Shown: piece after piece, positions 8,691 to 17,933 of the stretch
Layout of the letters: every line of letters starts with the position of its first letter
Position numbering within the stretch: position 1 is the stretch's first letter
Assembly: GCF_034427435.1 (NCBI RefSeq)
Contig: NZ_JAXQNP010000002.1
Coordinates: 2,480,001 to 2,544,000 of the forward strand
Origin: Nitrospirillum sp034427435
Lineage (GTDB): Bacteria; Pseudomonadota; Alphaproteobacteria; Azospirillales; Azospirillaceae
Reading direction: 5' to 3'
Length of the DNA: 64,000 nt
Program-made: the position numbers and the translations under genes
Notes under the pieces: model-generated
Databases searched by the model: none
Told to the model about the DNA's origin: nothing
Seen by the model: only the letters and a program-made list of their open reading frames with translations

Positions 8691-9161
8691 ATGAAAATGA
8701 CGAACGCATTGTGTTTCCACGCCGTCAGCCTGATCGCCGTGGCCATGGCCGCGTCAGTGCCAGCAACGGCCAAGACCGCCACGGCGGCAGAGATCAAGCT
8801 GGCGACCGCCAAGGAAGGCTTGGCCATCTGTCGTGCCAACAAGATGGGGAACTGGGACCTGGCCTACATCGCCGGCAAGGACGGCCTGGTGCAATGGGGC
8901 CCCGGCTATGATTGCAAGCAGTCCCGGGTGCCAGGTGAGTTCAGCACCATCACCAGCGCCATGCAGGCCGATGGCACGCTGCTGCCCCTGGCCACCTTGG
9001 AGGAAGGCCTGCTCGCCTGCCGCGCCAGCAGGATGGGCCAATGGGACCTGGCCTATATCCTGGGCAAGAACGGCCTGGTCCAATGGGGCCCCGGCTACGC
9101 CTGCAAGCAGTCCGCGGTGCCGGGTGACTTCAGCGACGTCGACAACGCCCTGGTGAAGTGA
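8691..9161 (+). CDS. Secreted protein with two tandem ~50-residue repeats
   Basis: 156 aa from the ATG at 8691 (MKMTNAL). Its signal peptide ends near VPATAKTA. The mature part is two copies of one unit: residues about 45-92 and 105-152 share EGL-x(2)-CRA-x-(K/R)MG-x-WDLAYI-x-GK-x-GLVQWGPGY-x-CKQS-x-VPG-x-FS. Each unit keeps two Cys, so a disulfide per unit is likely in the periplasm. The DNA of the copies is also very similar, so the duplication is recent or under strong constraint. I do not recognise the family. No strong ribosome site is visible and an upstream in-frame ATG at 8634 exists. It stands alone between divergent GntR and convergent GNAT genes. Confidence 0.72.
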   Translation: MKMTNALCFHAVSLIAVAMAASVPATAKTATAAEIKLATAKEGLAICRANKMGNWDLAYIAGKDGLVQWGPGYDCKQSRVPGEFSTITSAMQADGTLLPLATLEEGLLACRASRMGQWDLAYILGKNGLVQWGPGYACKQSAVPGDFSDVDNALVK

Positions 9162-9182
9162 TCGGGCGCGCGGTGTGCGGCC

Positions 9183-9842
9183 TCAGGACACCGCATCCGG
9201 CGACGGGGTTGCCGGGTCCGCCGCCGCCGGCTTCGCCTTCACCTTCTTGGGCATCGGCATGGGCGGCGTGGTGTTGCCCTCGCCCAAGGGGCGGATCACC
9301 TGGACGGAATCCGTCCAGCGGCCGAACTTGTACCCGACGGAGGGCAGGTAGCCAGCGCGCGTGAAGCCGAAGCTTTCATGCATCTGCAGCGACCGCGTGT
9401 TCTCCGCGTCGATATAGCCGATCATCTGCCGGTATCCGGCCGCGGCACAGGCGTCGATCAGTACCTGCATCAACTGCCGGCCAATGCCCCGCGACAGATG
9501 GTCGGGATGCACGTAGATCGAGTGCTTCACCGTGTAGCGATAGGCCGGGCGCTTGCGGAAGGGCACGGCATAGGCGTAGCCAACCAACACGCCGTCCAGT
9601 TCGGCCGCCACATGGGGCAGCCGCTTGTTCAGCATGTTCTTGCGCCGGCGCTTGATGTCGTGCTCGTCCAGAGGCTCGGGCTCGTAATCGCCGATCCCCC
9701 GGTTGATGTAATGGGTGTAGATGGCCAACATCGCCTCCACATCCGCCTCGGTCGAGGTGCGGACGATCACGGTGGAGGCGGCGGCTGGGCCGGGGCCGCC
9801 GTCGGAAACCGTGGCGGGGTCGCGGTCGGGCATGAAGCTCAT
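9183..9842 (-). CDS. GNAT N-acetyltransferase, phosphinothricin-acetyltransferase-like
   Basis: 219 aa. Residues about 25-185 form the GNAT fold: VIVRTSTEADVEAMLAIYTHYI at the start is typical of the PAT/YncA group, SIYVHPDHLSRGIGRQLM is the acetyl-CoA pyrophosphate loop (R-G-x-G-x), and MHESFGFTRAGYLPSVGYKFGRWTDSV is the usual C-terminal strand pair. About 30 extra residues at each end are Ala/Pro/Lys-rich and probably disordered. The substrate is an amine that cannot be named from sequence. It starts 11 bp after the stop of the upstream decarboxylase on the same strand, so the two are probably co-transcribed, which might link acetylation to the amine product; that link is inference. Confidence 0.88.
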   Translation of the reverse strand: MSFMPDRDPATVSDGGPGPAAASTVIVRTSTEADVEAMLAIYTHYINRGIGDYEPEPLDEHDIKRRRKNMLNKRLPHVAAELDGVLVGYAYAVPFRKRPAYRYTVKHSIYVHPDHLSRGIGRQLMQVLIDACAAAGYRQMIGYIDAENTRSLQMHESFGFTRAGYLPSVGYKFGRWTDSVQVIRPLGEGNTTPPMPMPKKVKAKPAAADPATPSPDAVS

Positions 9843-9853
9843 GGGCGGCGGCC

Positions 9854-12190
9854 TTATTCGCGGACGACGTAGGTATAAAAGCGGGTGCGGCCGTCGGGGT
9901 CCAGCTTGCGATACACGCCCTGGATCTCGTTATCGAAGCCGGGGAACAGGTTGGTCGCCTGCTCGAACACCTTCAAATATTCGATCATGGGCGCCGCCCG
10001 TTCCGTCAGCCGCTCACCCGGCAGCACGGTGGCGATCCCGGGCGGGTAGACCAGCATCAGGGTGGTGGCGATGCGGCCCGGCAACTGGTCCAGGGTGACG
10101 AAGTCCACCTTGTTGCGCACCAGCTGCTTGGCGGCGACATGGGGCAGCATGGCCATCTCGGGCAGATGCTCCGGCCGGAACTGGCGGCGCTGCAGGGCGC
10201 TGATGTTGTGATCGCGGTAGAAGCTGTGCATGTCGCGGCACAGGTCGCCCAGGCGCACACCGTTGTAGCGCGGCGCGCGGCGGCGGACGAAGTCGGGCAT
10301 GATCTCATCCAGCAGCGCGTTGTCGTCATGCAGCCGCTTGAAGAAGATCAGCGCGCTCATCAAGCCGCCGGCCTTGCTGCTCTCCACGCCCGGGGTCAGC
10401 AGGAACAGCAGGGAGTTCAGGTCGTTCTTCTCCGGCACGATCTGGTTTTCGCGCAGGTATTCCGCCACCACGGGGGCCGGCACGCCCTGTTCCAGATAGG
10501 CGCCGGTGCGGCGGTCGAAGCCGGGGGTCAGGATGGTCAGCTTGTTGGGATCCGTCATGGCATAGTTCGGCCCCAGGTGCTTGTACCCATGCCAGGACCG
10601 CCCCGGTTCCAGCATCCAATGGCTGGGGTCGCGGGCCAGGTCATCGGTGGGCACGTCCTCCCACCGCACGTCGCGGCCGTCCAGGCGGGTGAGGTCGGGG
10701 ACGAAGGGGTCGAAGAACCACTGCCGGGAGACGTCGCCCTCCTTCTCGATGAACTCCCGGGCGATGGCGCGCAGCTTTTTGCGGATTTCGATGCCCAGGC
10801 GGATGGTGTCGTCCCACAGCACCTCGCCCGACTTGCCCTTCATCATCTGCGCGCCGACATCCAGCGAGGCGAAGATGGGATAGAACGGGCTGGTGGAGGC
10901 GTGCTGCAGGAAGGATTCGTTGAAACGGCGGTGTTCCACCCGCCGCTCCTGGTCGCCGATATGCTTGTCCTTCACATGGATCTGCGAGGCCTGGCTGAAG
11001 CTGGCCAGCTGCTTATGCGTGGATTGGGTGGTGATGATGCCGGGGCTGTTCGGGCCCAGGTTCTTCACCCCCATGCCATAGCGGCCCTGGTACAGGGGAT
11101 GGAACTTCATGAAGCCGGCCCAGGCCTCGTCGAACAGGATATAGTCGCAGAGCGGGCCCAGCTTCTCCACCAGCAGGTCGGCGTTGTTGATGGTGCCGTC
11201 ATAGGAACATTGCTGGATCACCGCCACGCGGAAGGGGCGCGGCTTCTTCCACGCCTCGGGGTCCTTCACCATGGGATGGGTGCGGATCTTCTCGCGGATC
11301 GCCGCCTCGTCCAGCGCCTCATAGTCGATGGGACCGATCAGGCCGTGGGCGTTGCGGTCGGTCTCCAGGAAAATGGGCGTGCCCTGGCCCATGAGCAGGG
11401 CGCCATGGTGGGCGGCCTTGTGGTTGTTGCGGTCGAACAGGACCAGATCATCCTCCGCCACCAGGGCGCCCAGCACCACCTTGTTGGAGGCGGAGGTGCC
11501 GTTCAGCACGAAATAGGTGCGCTCCGCGCCGAAGATCTTGGCCGCTTCCTTCTGCGCGCGCAGCGCCGGCCCCTCGTGCACCAGCAGGTCACCCAGGTCG
11601 ACCACCGAATTGTCCAGGTCGTCGCGGAAGATGGCCTCGCCCAAATGCTCCACGAAGATGCGGCCGATGGGGCTGCGGCTGTAGAAGATGCCGCCGTTGT
11701 GGCCGGGGCAGGTCCACAGCTGGTTGCCTTCCTCGGCATAGTCGACAAGGGCGCCGAAGAAGGGCGTCTTCAGCGTTTCAGCATATTGGCGCAGGCGGCT
11801 GATCAGGTTCTTGGCGATGAATTGCGGCGTTTCCTCCGCCAGGAAGACGTAGCCGTCGATCTCCCGCATCACTTCCATCGGGATGTCTTCCAGCCGCTTG
11901 CGGCGGACCAGCAGCACGATGGGCATTTCCAGGCCGCGGCTGCGCACCAGGGAGATCAGGGCCGCGGCCTTGCCTTCCGGCCCGCGCTTGCCCCAGTCCA
12001 ACACCATGCAGCCGATGGCGGCGTCGGTGCGGATGGCCAGTTCCGCGTCCTCGATACGGCGGGCCTTGGTCACCTCGAAGCCCAGCCGCTCCACCTCCAC
12101 GATGATGTCCTGCAGCCGCGTGCCCTCCAGCTCGTCGGCCTCGAAGGCCGGGGCGCAGACCAGGAAATTGAAGCGGCGGAAAAAGTCCAT
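9854..12190 (-). CDS. Orn/Lys/Arg decarboxylase, PLP-dependent (fold type I)
   Basis: 778 aa from the ATG at 12190, preceded by GGAG 8 nt away. Residues 1-130 are the response-regulator-like wing domain of inducible bacterial decarboxylases (VLDWGKRG). The catalytic domain follows, with YVLNGTSASNKV, the Asp motif ILFDEAWAGF and the PLP lysine in STHKQLASFSQASQIHV. The C-terminal domain carries VYPPGIATVLPGERL. Family length is 710-780 aa. The reaction is decarboxylation of a basic amino acid to the matching diamine or agmatine, which also consumes a proton. Sequence alone does not separate arginine, lysine and ornithine specificity. The GNAT gene follows after 11 bp. The 398-bp region upstream (12191-12588) is shared with the divergent PLP lyase. 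Confidence 0.92.
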   Translation of the reverse strand: MDFFRRFNFLVCAPAFEADELEGTRLQDIIVEVERLGFEVTKARRIEDAELAIRTDAAIGCMVLDWGKRGPEGKAAALISLVRSRGLEMPIVLLVRRKRLEDIPMEVMREIDGYVFLAEETPQFIAKNLISRLRQYAETLKTPFFGALVDYAEEGNQLWTCPGHNGGIFYSRSPIGRIFVEHLGEAIFRDDLDNSVVDLGDLLVHEGPALRAQKEAAKIFGAERTYFVLNGTSASNKVVLGALVAEDDLVLFDRNNHKAAHHGALLMGQGTPIFLETDRNAHGLIGPIDYEALDEAAIREKIRTHPMVKDPEAWKKPRPFRVAVIQQCSYDGTINNADLLVEKLGPLCDYILFDEAWAGFMKFHPLYQGRYGMGVKNLGPNSPGIITTQSTHKQLASFSQASQIHVKDKHIGDQERRVEHRRFNESFLQHASTSPFYPIFASLDVGAQMMKGKSGEVLWDDTIRLGIEIRKKLRAIAREFIEKEGDVSRQWFFDPFVPDLTRLDGRDVRWEDVPTDDLARDPSHWMLEPGRSWHGYKHLGPNYAMTDPNKLTILTPGFDRRTGAYLEQGVPAPVVAEYLRENQIVPEKNDLNSLLFLLTPGVESSKAGGLMSALIFFKRLHDDNALLDEIMPDFVRRRAPRYNGVRLGDLCRDMHSFYRDHNISALQRRQFRPEHLPEMAMLPHVAAKQLVRNKVDFVTLDQLPGRIATTLMLVYPPGIATVLPGERLTERAAPMIEYLKVFEQATNLFPGFDNEIQGVYRKLDPDGRTRFYTYVVRE

Positions 12191-12338
12191 GGCGATGGCT
12201 CCGTAAGGACTGGCCAGGGTGGGGAAACAGGCGTGGGTGGAGAAAGGACCATGTCCCGCCATCCGTCACAAAAGAAATTTCAAAGAAAGTTCACACCGGG
12301 GCGCCGACGGCGACAACGTCGGCGGCCGGCACGCCCGC

Positions 12339-12366
12339 TTGACAGCCCCTGCCCCCCGGCTAATCA
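12339..12366 (+). promoter_or_regulatory. Candidate sigma-70 promoter of the lyase-ABC operon
   Basis: A perfect TTGACA (12339-12344) is followed after 16 bp by TAATCA (12361-12366). Transcription from here would give a leader of about 215 nt before the ATG at 12589. I looked in that leader for SAM riboswitch features and did not find them. Confidence 0.45.
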
Positions 12367-12588
12367 TCGGATGTGAAACCAATTTCAGACGGCGTCGGGA
12401 CAGCGCCAGTCTGTTCGACGCATCCGAGGTGCCGTGCCAGCGCCCACCCGCCCCCTGCATTCCATCCCACCTCCCCCACCCATCGACGGGCCCGAACACC
12501 GGCCCTTTCCCGCAGTGCTGAAACGGGTGCTGGAACGGCACGAGACGACATCCAGGCCCTGTCCCCCAAGACCGGAACGAACATCCCC

Positions 12589-13764
12589 ATGAACGAACCG
12601 CCTGACGATCCCGTCGCCCACGCCCAGCGCCTGGTGGCGCATGACGAGATGGCCCACGCCTATGAGGCGGTGGTGCCGGCCATCGTCCAGACCTCGCTGT
12701 TCACCTTCGGCAGTTTCCAGGAGATGGCGGACACCTACGCCGGCCGTCACGCGCGCAATGTCTATTCCCGCACCACCAACCCCACGGTGACGGAGTTCGA
12801 GCGCAAGATGGCGGCGCTGGAGGGGACGGAGGACGCCATCGGCTTCCCCAGCGGCATGGCCGCCATCTCCGGCGCCGTGCTGGCCTTCGTGCAGCCGGGT
12901 GACCGCATCGTCTGCGTCCGGCATGTCTACCCGGACGCCTACCGCCTGTTCGAAACCCTGCTGAAGAAGTGGGGAATCACCACGACCTACGTCGATGGCG
13001 CCGACCTGGCGGCCGTCGACGCCGCTTTGCCCGGCGCCCGCCTGCTGTACCTGGAAAGCCCCAACAGTTGGATGATGGAGGCGCACGACGTGGCGGCCCT
13101 GGCGGCGCTGGCCAAGAAGCACGGCGCCGTCAGCCTGATCGACAACTCCTGGGCGACCCCCATCTTCCAGCGGCCGGCGGCGCTGGGGGTGGATTTGGTG
13201 CTGCACTCCGCCTCCAAATACATCGGCGGGCACAGCGATACGGTGGCGGGCGTGGTGGCCGGGCGGCTGGAGCTGACCGGCCACATCCGCCGTGCCATCT
13301 GCCCCTACATCGGCGCCAAGCTGGGCCCGTTCGAGGCCTGGCTGTTGCTGCGCGGCCTGCGCACCCTGCCCATCCGCATGAAGGCGCATGAGGCATCGGC
13401 CCTGACCCTGGCGCGGCGGCTGGCCGAGCATCCCAACGTCACCAAGGTTCACCATCCGGCGCTGATGGCCCCCCTGCCGCCGGGCCTCACCGGCACCTCG
13501 GGCCTGTTCTCCTTCACCGTGGATGATGGCATCGACATCCCCGCCCTGTGCGACGCGCTGGACCTGTTCCACCTGGGCGTCAGCTGGGGCGGGCATGAAA
13601 GCCTGGTGGTGCCGGCGCTGGTCACCCACGTCCAGGCGGCCGGCCCCAACTCCGCCCTCGACTTCGGCGTGCCAGCGACCATGGTGCGCCTGCATGTCGG
13701 GCTGGAGGGGACGGAGGCGCTGTGGGCCGACCTGGACCAGGCTTTGCGGGTGGCCAAACGCTGA
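12589..13764 (+). CDS. Cys/Met-metabolism PLP enzyme (cystathionine lyase/synthase family)
   Basis: 391 aa from ATG 12589, typical for the family. The frame stays open upstream, but conservation starts at YEAVVPAIVQTSLFTFGSF. Seen: YSRTTNPT near residue 60 (cofactor phosphate contact from the neighbouring subunit), SGMAAIS, DNSWATP (Asp contacting the PLP ring) and SASKYIGGHSD with the PLP lysine. Members are cystathionine beta- or gamma-lyases, methionine gamma-lyase and homocysteine-forming synthases; I cannot assign one safely. The stop overlaps the next start (TGATG), so it is tightly coupled to an ABC importer of the sugar type, an unusual pairing. It may act on a sulfur- or amino-containing compound brought in by that importer. 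Confidence 0.88.
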   Translation: MNEPPDDPVAHAQRLVAHDEMAHAYEAVVPAIVQTSLFTFGSFQEMADTYAGRHARNVYSRTTNPTVTEFERKMAALEGTEDAIGFPSGMAAISGAVLAFVQPGDRIVCVRHVYPDAYRLFETLLKKWGITTTYVDGADLAAVDAALPGARLLYLESPNSWMMEAHDVAALAALAKKHGAVSLIDNSWATPIFQRPAALGVDLVLHSASKYIGGHSDTVAGVVAGRLELTGHIRRAICPYIGAKLGPFEAWLLLRGLRTLPIRMKAHEASALTLARRLAEHPNVTKVHHPALMAPLPPGLTGTSGLFSFTVDDGIDIPALCDALDLFHLGVSWGGHESLVVPALVTHVQAAGPNSALDFGVPATMVRLHVGLEGTEALWADLDQALRVAKR

Positions 13765-15026
13765 TGATGCTGAAATGGCTGCTTCTCACCCTGGTTCTCG
13801 CGCTGTCCGCGCTTCCGGCCCGCGCCGATGAGTTGCGGCTGGTGGAGGTGCTGAGCAGCCCGGAGCGGACGGAGACGCTGAAGCATCTGGTGGCGGGGTT
13901 CGAGGCCCGCCACCCCGGCACCCATGTGGAGATCACCTCCCTGGCCTGGGGATCGGCGTTTGAGAAGCTGGCCACCATGGTGGCGGCCGGCGATATCCCC
14001 GACGTGGTGGAGATGCCCGACCGCTGGCTGTCCCTGTATGCCGGCAACGGCCAGTTGGAGAGCCTGGAGCCTTATCTGGCGCGCTGGCCGGAGACCAGGG
14101 GCCTGAACGAGCGGGCCCTGACCGTGGCGCGGTCGGTGGCCGACACCGCCTACATGCTGCCTTACGGCTTCTATTTGCGCGCCCTGTACTACAACAAGGC
14201 GGTGTTCCGGCAGGCCGGCATCGCCGAACCGCCCAAGACGCTGGAGGAGTTGCGCGCCGACGCCGCCAGGATCGCCCAGTTGCCGGGCAAGTCCGGCTAT
14301 TGCCTGCGCGGCGGGCCGGGTGGCCTGAACGGCTGGGTCATGTTCGGGGCCAGCATCGCCGGCGGCAACGCCTTCTTCCATGAGGATGGCACCAGCACCC
14401 TGAACGATCCCGGCTGGGTGGCCGGCACCAGTTGGCTGATCGACCTGTACCAGAAGGGCCTGGCGCCCAAGGACAGCGTCAACTGGGGCTTCAACGAGGT
14501 GGTGGCTGGCTTCTACACCGGCACCTGCGCCATGGTGGACCAGGACCCCGACGCCCTGATCGCGCTGAAGGCCCGCATGAGGGCGGAGGATTTCGGCGTG
14601 GCGCCCTGGCCCAAGGGCCCCAACGGCAAGGCCTATCCTACCCTGGGCTTCGCCGGGTGGTCCATCTTCAAGCGGTCCGCGCACAAGGATCTGGCCTGGG
14701 ATCTGGTGGTGGCCCTGAACGATCCCGCCGGCAACCTGGCCTGGAACCAGCAGACCGGCGCCCTGCCCATCTACACCGCTGCCGCGCACGACCCGCTGTA
14801 CGCCGGCGCCATCTATCAGGGCTGGTTCGCGGAATTGGCCGACCCGGACGTGGTGCCCACGCTGATGCCCACCTATCTGCCGGGCTTCGCCTATTTCGCC
14901 GACAGCCTGGTGGTGCGCAGCAGCCAGCAGGCGCTGCTGGGCCAGATCAGCCCCGCCACCATGAACAAGCAATGGGCCGCCTACCTGACCAAGGCCCGGC
15001 GCAAGCAGGCGGAGGGGGTGAAATGA
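13764..15026 (+). CDS. CUT1-type ABC transporter substrate-binding protein
   Basis: 420 aa from ATG 13764; a second ATG follows directly at 13767. The signal peptide is MMLKWLLLTLVLALSALPARA, cut before DELRLVEV. The mature protein is a family-1 solute-binding protein (MalE/UgpB type): FEARHPGTHVEI, DVVEMPDRWLSLYAGNGQLESLEPYL, MLPYGFYLRALYYNKAVFRQAGI and GWSIFKRSAHKDLAWDLVVAL are typical segments. It is periplasmic and delivers a carbohydrate-like ligand to the two permeases that follow in the same operon. The start overlaps the PLP lyase and the stop overlaps the first permease, with GGAGGGGG before that start. The ligand cannot be read from sequence. Confidence 0.92.
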   Translation: MMLKWLLLTLVLALSALPARADELRLVEVLSSPERTETLKHLVAGFEARHPGTHVEITSLAWGSAFEKLATMVAAGDIPDVVEMPDRWLSLYAGNGQLESLEPYLARWPETRGLNERALTVARSVADTAYMLPYGFYLRALYYNKAVFRQAGIAEPPKTLEELRADAARIAQLPGKSGYCLRGGPGGLNGWVMFGASIAGGNAFFHEDGTSTLNDPGWVAGTSWLIDLYQKGLAPKDSVNWGFNEVVAGFYTGTCAMVDQDPDALIALKARMRAEDFGVAPWPKGPNGKAYPTLGFAGWSIFKRSAHKDLAWDLVVALNDPAGNLAWNQQTGALPIYTAAAHDPLYAGAIYQGWFAELADPDVVPTLMPTYLPGFAYFADSLVVRSSQQALLGQISPATMNKQWAAYLTKARRKQAEGVK

Positions 15027-15913
15027 CCCGCCGCGCCCTGGCCCTGAAGCTGGAACCCTATTTCTACACCGCCCCGTCGCTGCTGCTGATCGCCGCCATC
15101 ATGCTGGTGCCCTTGGTCACCGGCCTGTCCTACGCCTTCCATGACCTGATCCTGCTGGATCCCTTGAGCGGCGATTTCGTCGGCCTGGACCATTTCCGGG
15201 AGATGCTGGACGACGACGGCTTCTGGACGGCGCTGCGCAACACGGTGGTGTGGACGGCGGTGTCGGTGGCCCTGCAATTCACCTTCGGCCTTATCCTGGC
15301 GCTGCTGCTGAACCGGCCCTTCCCCGGGCGCGGGCTGGTGCAGGCCCTGGTCTTCCTGCCCTGGGCGGTGCCGGGCTTCCTCTCGGGCCTTACCTGGGCC
15401 TGGCTGTTCAACCCGGTGATCGGCCCCCTGCCCCATTGGCTGCAGGGCCTGGGCCTGCTGGCCACACCGGAGAACATCCTGTCCGACCCGCACCTGGCGC
15501 TGTGGGGGCCCATCGCCGCTAATGTGTGGTGGGGCATCCCCTTCTTTGCCATCACCCTGCTGGCGGCCCTGCAATCCATCCCCAAGGATATTTACGAGGC
15601 GGCGGCCATGGATGGCGCCGGGCCGCTGCTGCGCTTCCGTCGCGTCACCCTGCCCCTGCTGGCCCCCACCATCGCCATCACCGTGATGCTGCGCACCGTG
15701 TGGGTGGCCAATTTCGCCGAGCTGATCGTGGTCATGACCAAGGGCGGACCGGCCGACGCCACCCAGATCCTGTCCAGCTACATCTTCACCCTGGCCTTTC
15801 AGCGGCTGGACTTCGGCTACGCCTCCGCCGTGGCCGCCGTGCTGCTGCTGTTGCTGCTGGCCTATGCCGCCGCCGTCATGGTGCTGCGCCACGCGATGAC
15901 GGAGCGAGCATGA
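15023..15913 (+). CDS. CUT1 ABC transporter permease 1 (MalF/UgpA type)
   Basis: 296 aa with six predicted membrane segments, the first at LLLIAAIMLVPLVTGLSYAF. The conserved cytoplasmic EAA loop that docks on the ATPase reads EAAAMDGAGPLLRFRRVTLPLL, at about residues 192-213. It forms the inner-membrane channel with the next gene's product. The ATG overlaps the binding-protein stop by 4 bp (ATGA) and its own stop overlaps the next start, so translation is coupled along the operon. Confidence 0.93.
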   Translation: MTRRALALKLEPYFYTAPSLLLIAAIMLVPLVTGLSYAFHDLILLDPLSGDFVGLDHFREMLDDDGFWTALRNTVVWTAVSVALQFTFGLILALLLNRPFPGRGLVQALVFLPWAVPGFLSGLTWAWLFNPVIGPLPHWLQGLGLLATPENILSDPHLALWGPIAANVWWGIPFFAITLLAALQSIPKDIYEAAAMDGAGPLLRFRRVTLPLLAPTIAITVMLRTVWVANFAELIVVMTKGGPADATQILSSYIFTLAFQRLDFGYASAVAAVLLLLLLAYAAAVMVLRHAMTERA

Positions 15914-16752
15914 GCAAGACCTTGTCCCGCACCCTCCTGCCCCGCCTGCTGCATGCCCTGGCGCTGGCGGCCTTCGTCGCCTTCGCCCTGTTCCCCCTGT
16001 TCTGGCTGCTGAAGGTGTCGCTGACGCCGGACGATTTGATGTATGGCGAGGGCGTGCGGCTGTGGCCCTCCCGCGTGACCCTCGACCATTACGGGGCCGT
16101 CCTGCGCCACAGCCAGTTTCCGCTGTTCTTCCGCAACAGCCTGATCGTCTCCACCGCGACCGGCCTGTTGGCCACCGCCGCCGCCTCGGCCGCCGGCTAC
16201 GCCTTCTCGCGCTTCCGCTTCCCGGGCAAGGCCTGGGTGGTGGGGGTGATGCTGATCAGCCAGATGTTCCCCCTGGTCATCATCGTGGCGCCCATCTTCC
16301 GCCTGCTGGCACCCCTGGGCCTGACCAACAGCCTGACCGGCCTGGTGGTGGTCTACACCGCCTTCAACACGCCCTTCGCCGCCTTCCTCATGCAATCCTT
16401 CTTCGAGGCCATTCCGAAGGATTTGGAGGAGGCGGCGATGATGGACGGCGCCACCCGCTTCCAGGCCCTGCGGCGGGTCATCCTGCCGCTGACCCTGCCG
16501 GGGCTGGCGGCCACCGGTGGCTTCGTCTTCACCGCGGCGTGGAGCGAGCTGCTGTTCAGCCTGATGCTGAACTCGTCGGCCGCCGTCAGCACCTTCCCCG
16601 CCGGCCTCTTGGGCTTCGTCTCCAAATTCTCGGTCGATTTCGGGCAGATGATGGCGGCCGGCGTGCTGGCCCTGCTGCCGGTCGGCGCCTTCTTCCTGCT
16701 GATCCAACGCTATCTGGTGCAGGGCCTGACGGCCGGCGCCGTGAAAGGCTGA
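15910..16752 (+). CDS. CUT1 ABC transporter permease 2 (MalG/UgpE type)
   Basis: 280 aa with six predicted membrane segments. VSLTPDDLMYGEGVRLWPSRVTLDHY is the periplasmic stretch after helix 1 usual in MalG-type permeases. The EAA loop reads EEAAMMDGATRFQALRRVILPL at about residues 175-196. Together with permease 1 it forms the channel. It overlaps the previous gene by 4 bp and is 9 bp from the ATPase gene. Confidence 0.93.
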   Translation: MSKTLSRTLLPRLLHALALAAFVAFALFPLFWLLKVSLTPDDLMYGEGVRLWPSRVTLDHYGAVLRHSQFPLFFRNSLIVSTATGLLATAAASAAGYAFSRFRFPGKAWVVGVMLISQMFPLVIIVAPIFRLLAPLGLTNSLTGLVVVYTAFNTPFAAFLMQSFFEAIPKDLEEAAMMDGATRFQALRRVILPLTLPGLAATGGFVFTAAWSELLFSLMLNSSAAVSTFPAGLLGFVSKFSVDFGQMMAAGVLALLPVGAFFLLIQRYLVQGLTAGAVKG

Positions 16753-16761
16753 CCCGCTGCC

Positions 16762-17840
<1,079 letters not shown>

Positions 17841-17864
17841 GCGACCCTGGCCCCCAAAGGAAAC

Positions 17865-17891
17865 GCCGGCCGGGAACGGGTCCCGGCCGGC
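17865..17891 (-). terminator. Hairpin terminator between convergent genes
   Basis: An 11-bp stem (GCCGGCCGGGA, 17865-17875, with 17881-17891) and a 5-nt loop. On the minus strand it is followed by GTTTCCTTT, so it fits best as the terminator of the S10 peptidase gene ending at 17934. It also lies 25 bp past the restored stop of the ATPase gene. Confidence 0.6.
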
Positions 17892-17933
17892 GCACTCTGT
17901 GGATCGATCAGACGGTCACTTCACCCAAGAGGC

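Noticed and set aside
10139..12376. Long plus-strand frame opposite the decarboxylase, and similar ones opposite the tyrosinase and metalloprotease
   Set aside because: Same codon-shadow effect; compositions are unlike proteins and no start sites support them.
12367..12588. SAM riboswitch in the leader of the PLP lyase operon
   Set aside because: The leader is long and the gene type fits, but I could not find the conserved SAM-I or SAM-II sequence elements or a matching pseudoknot.
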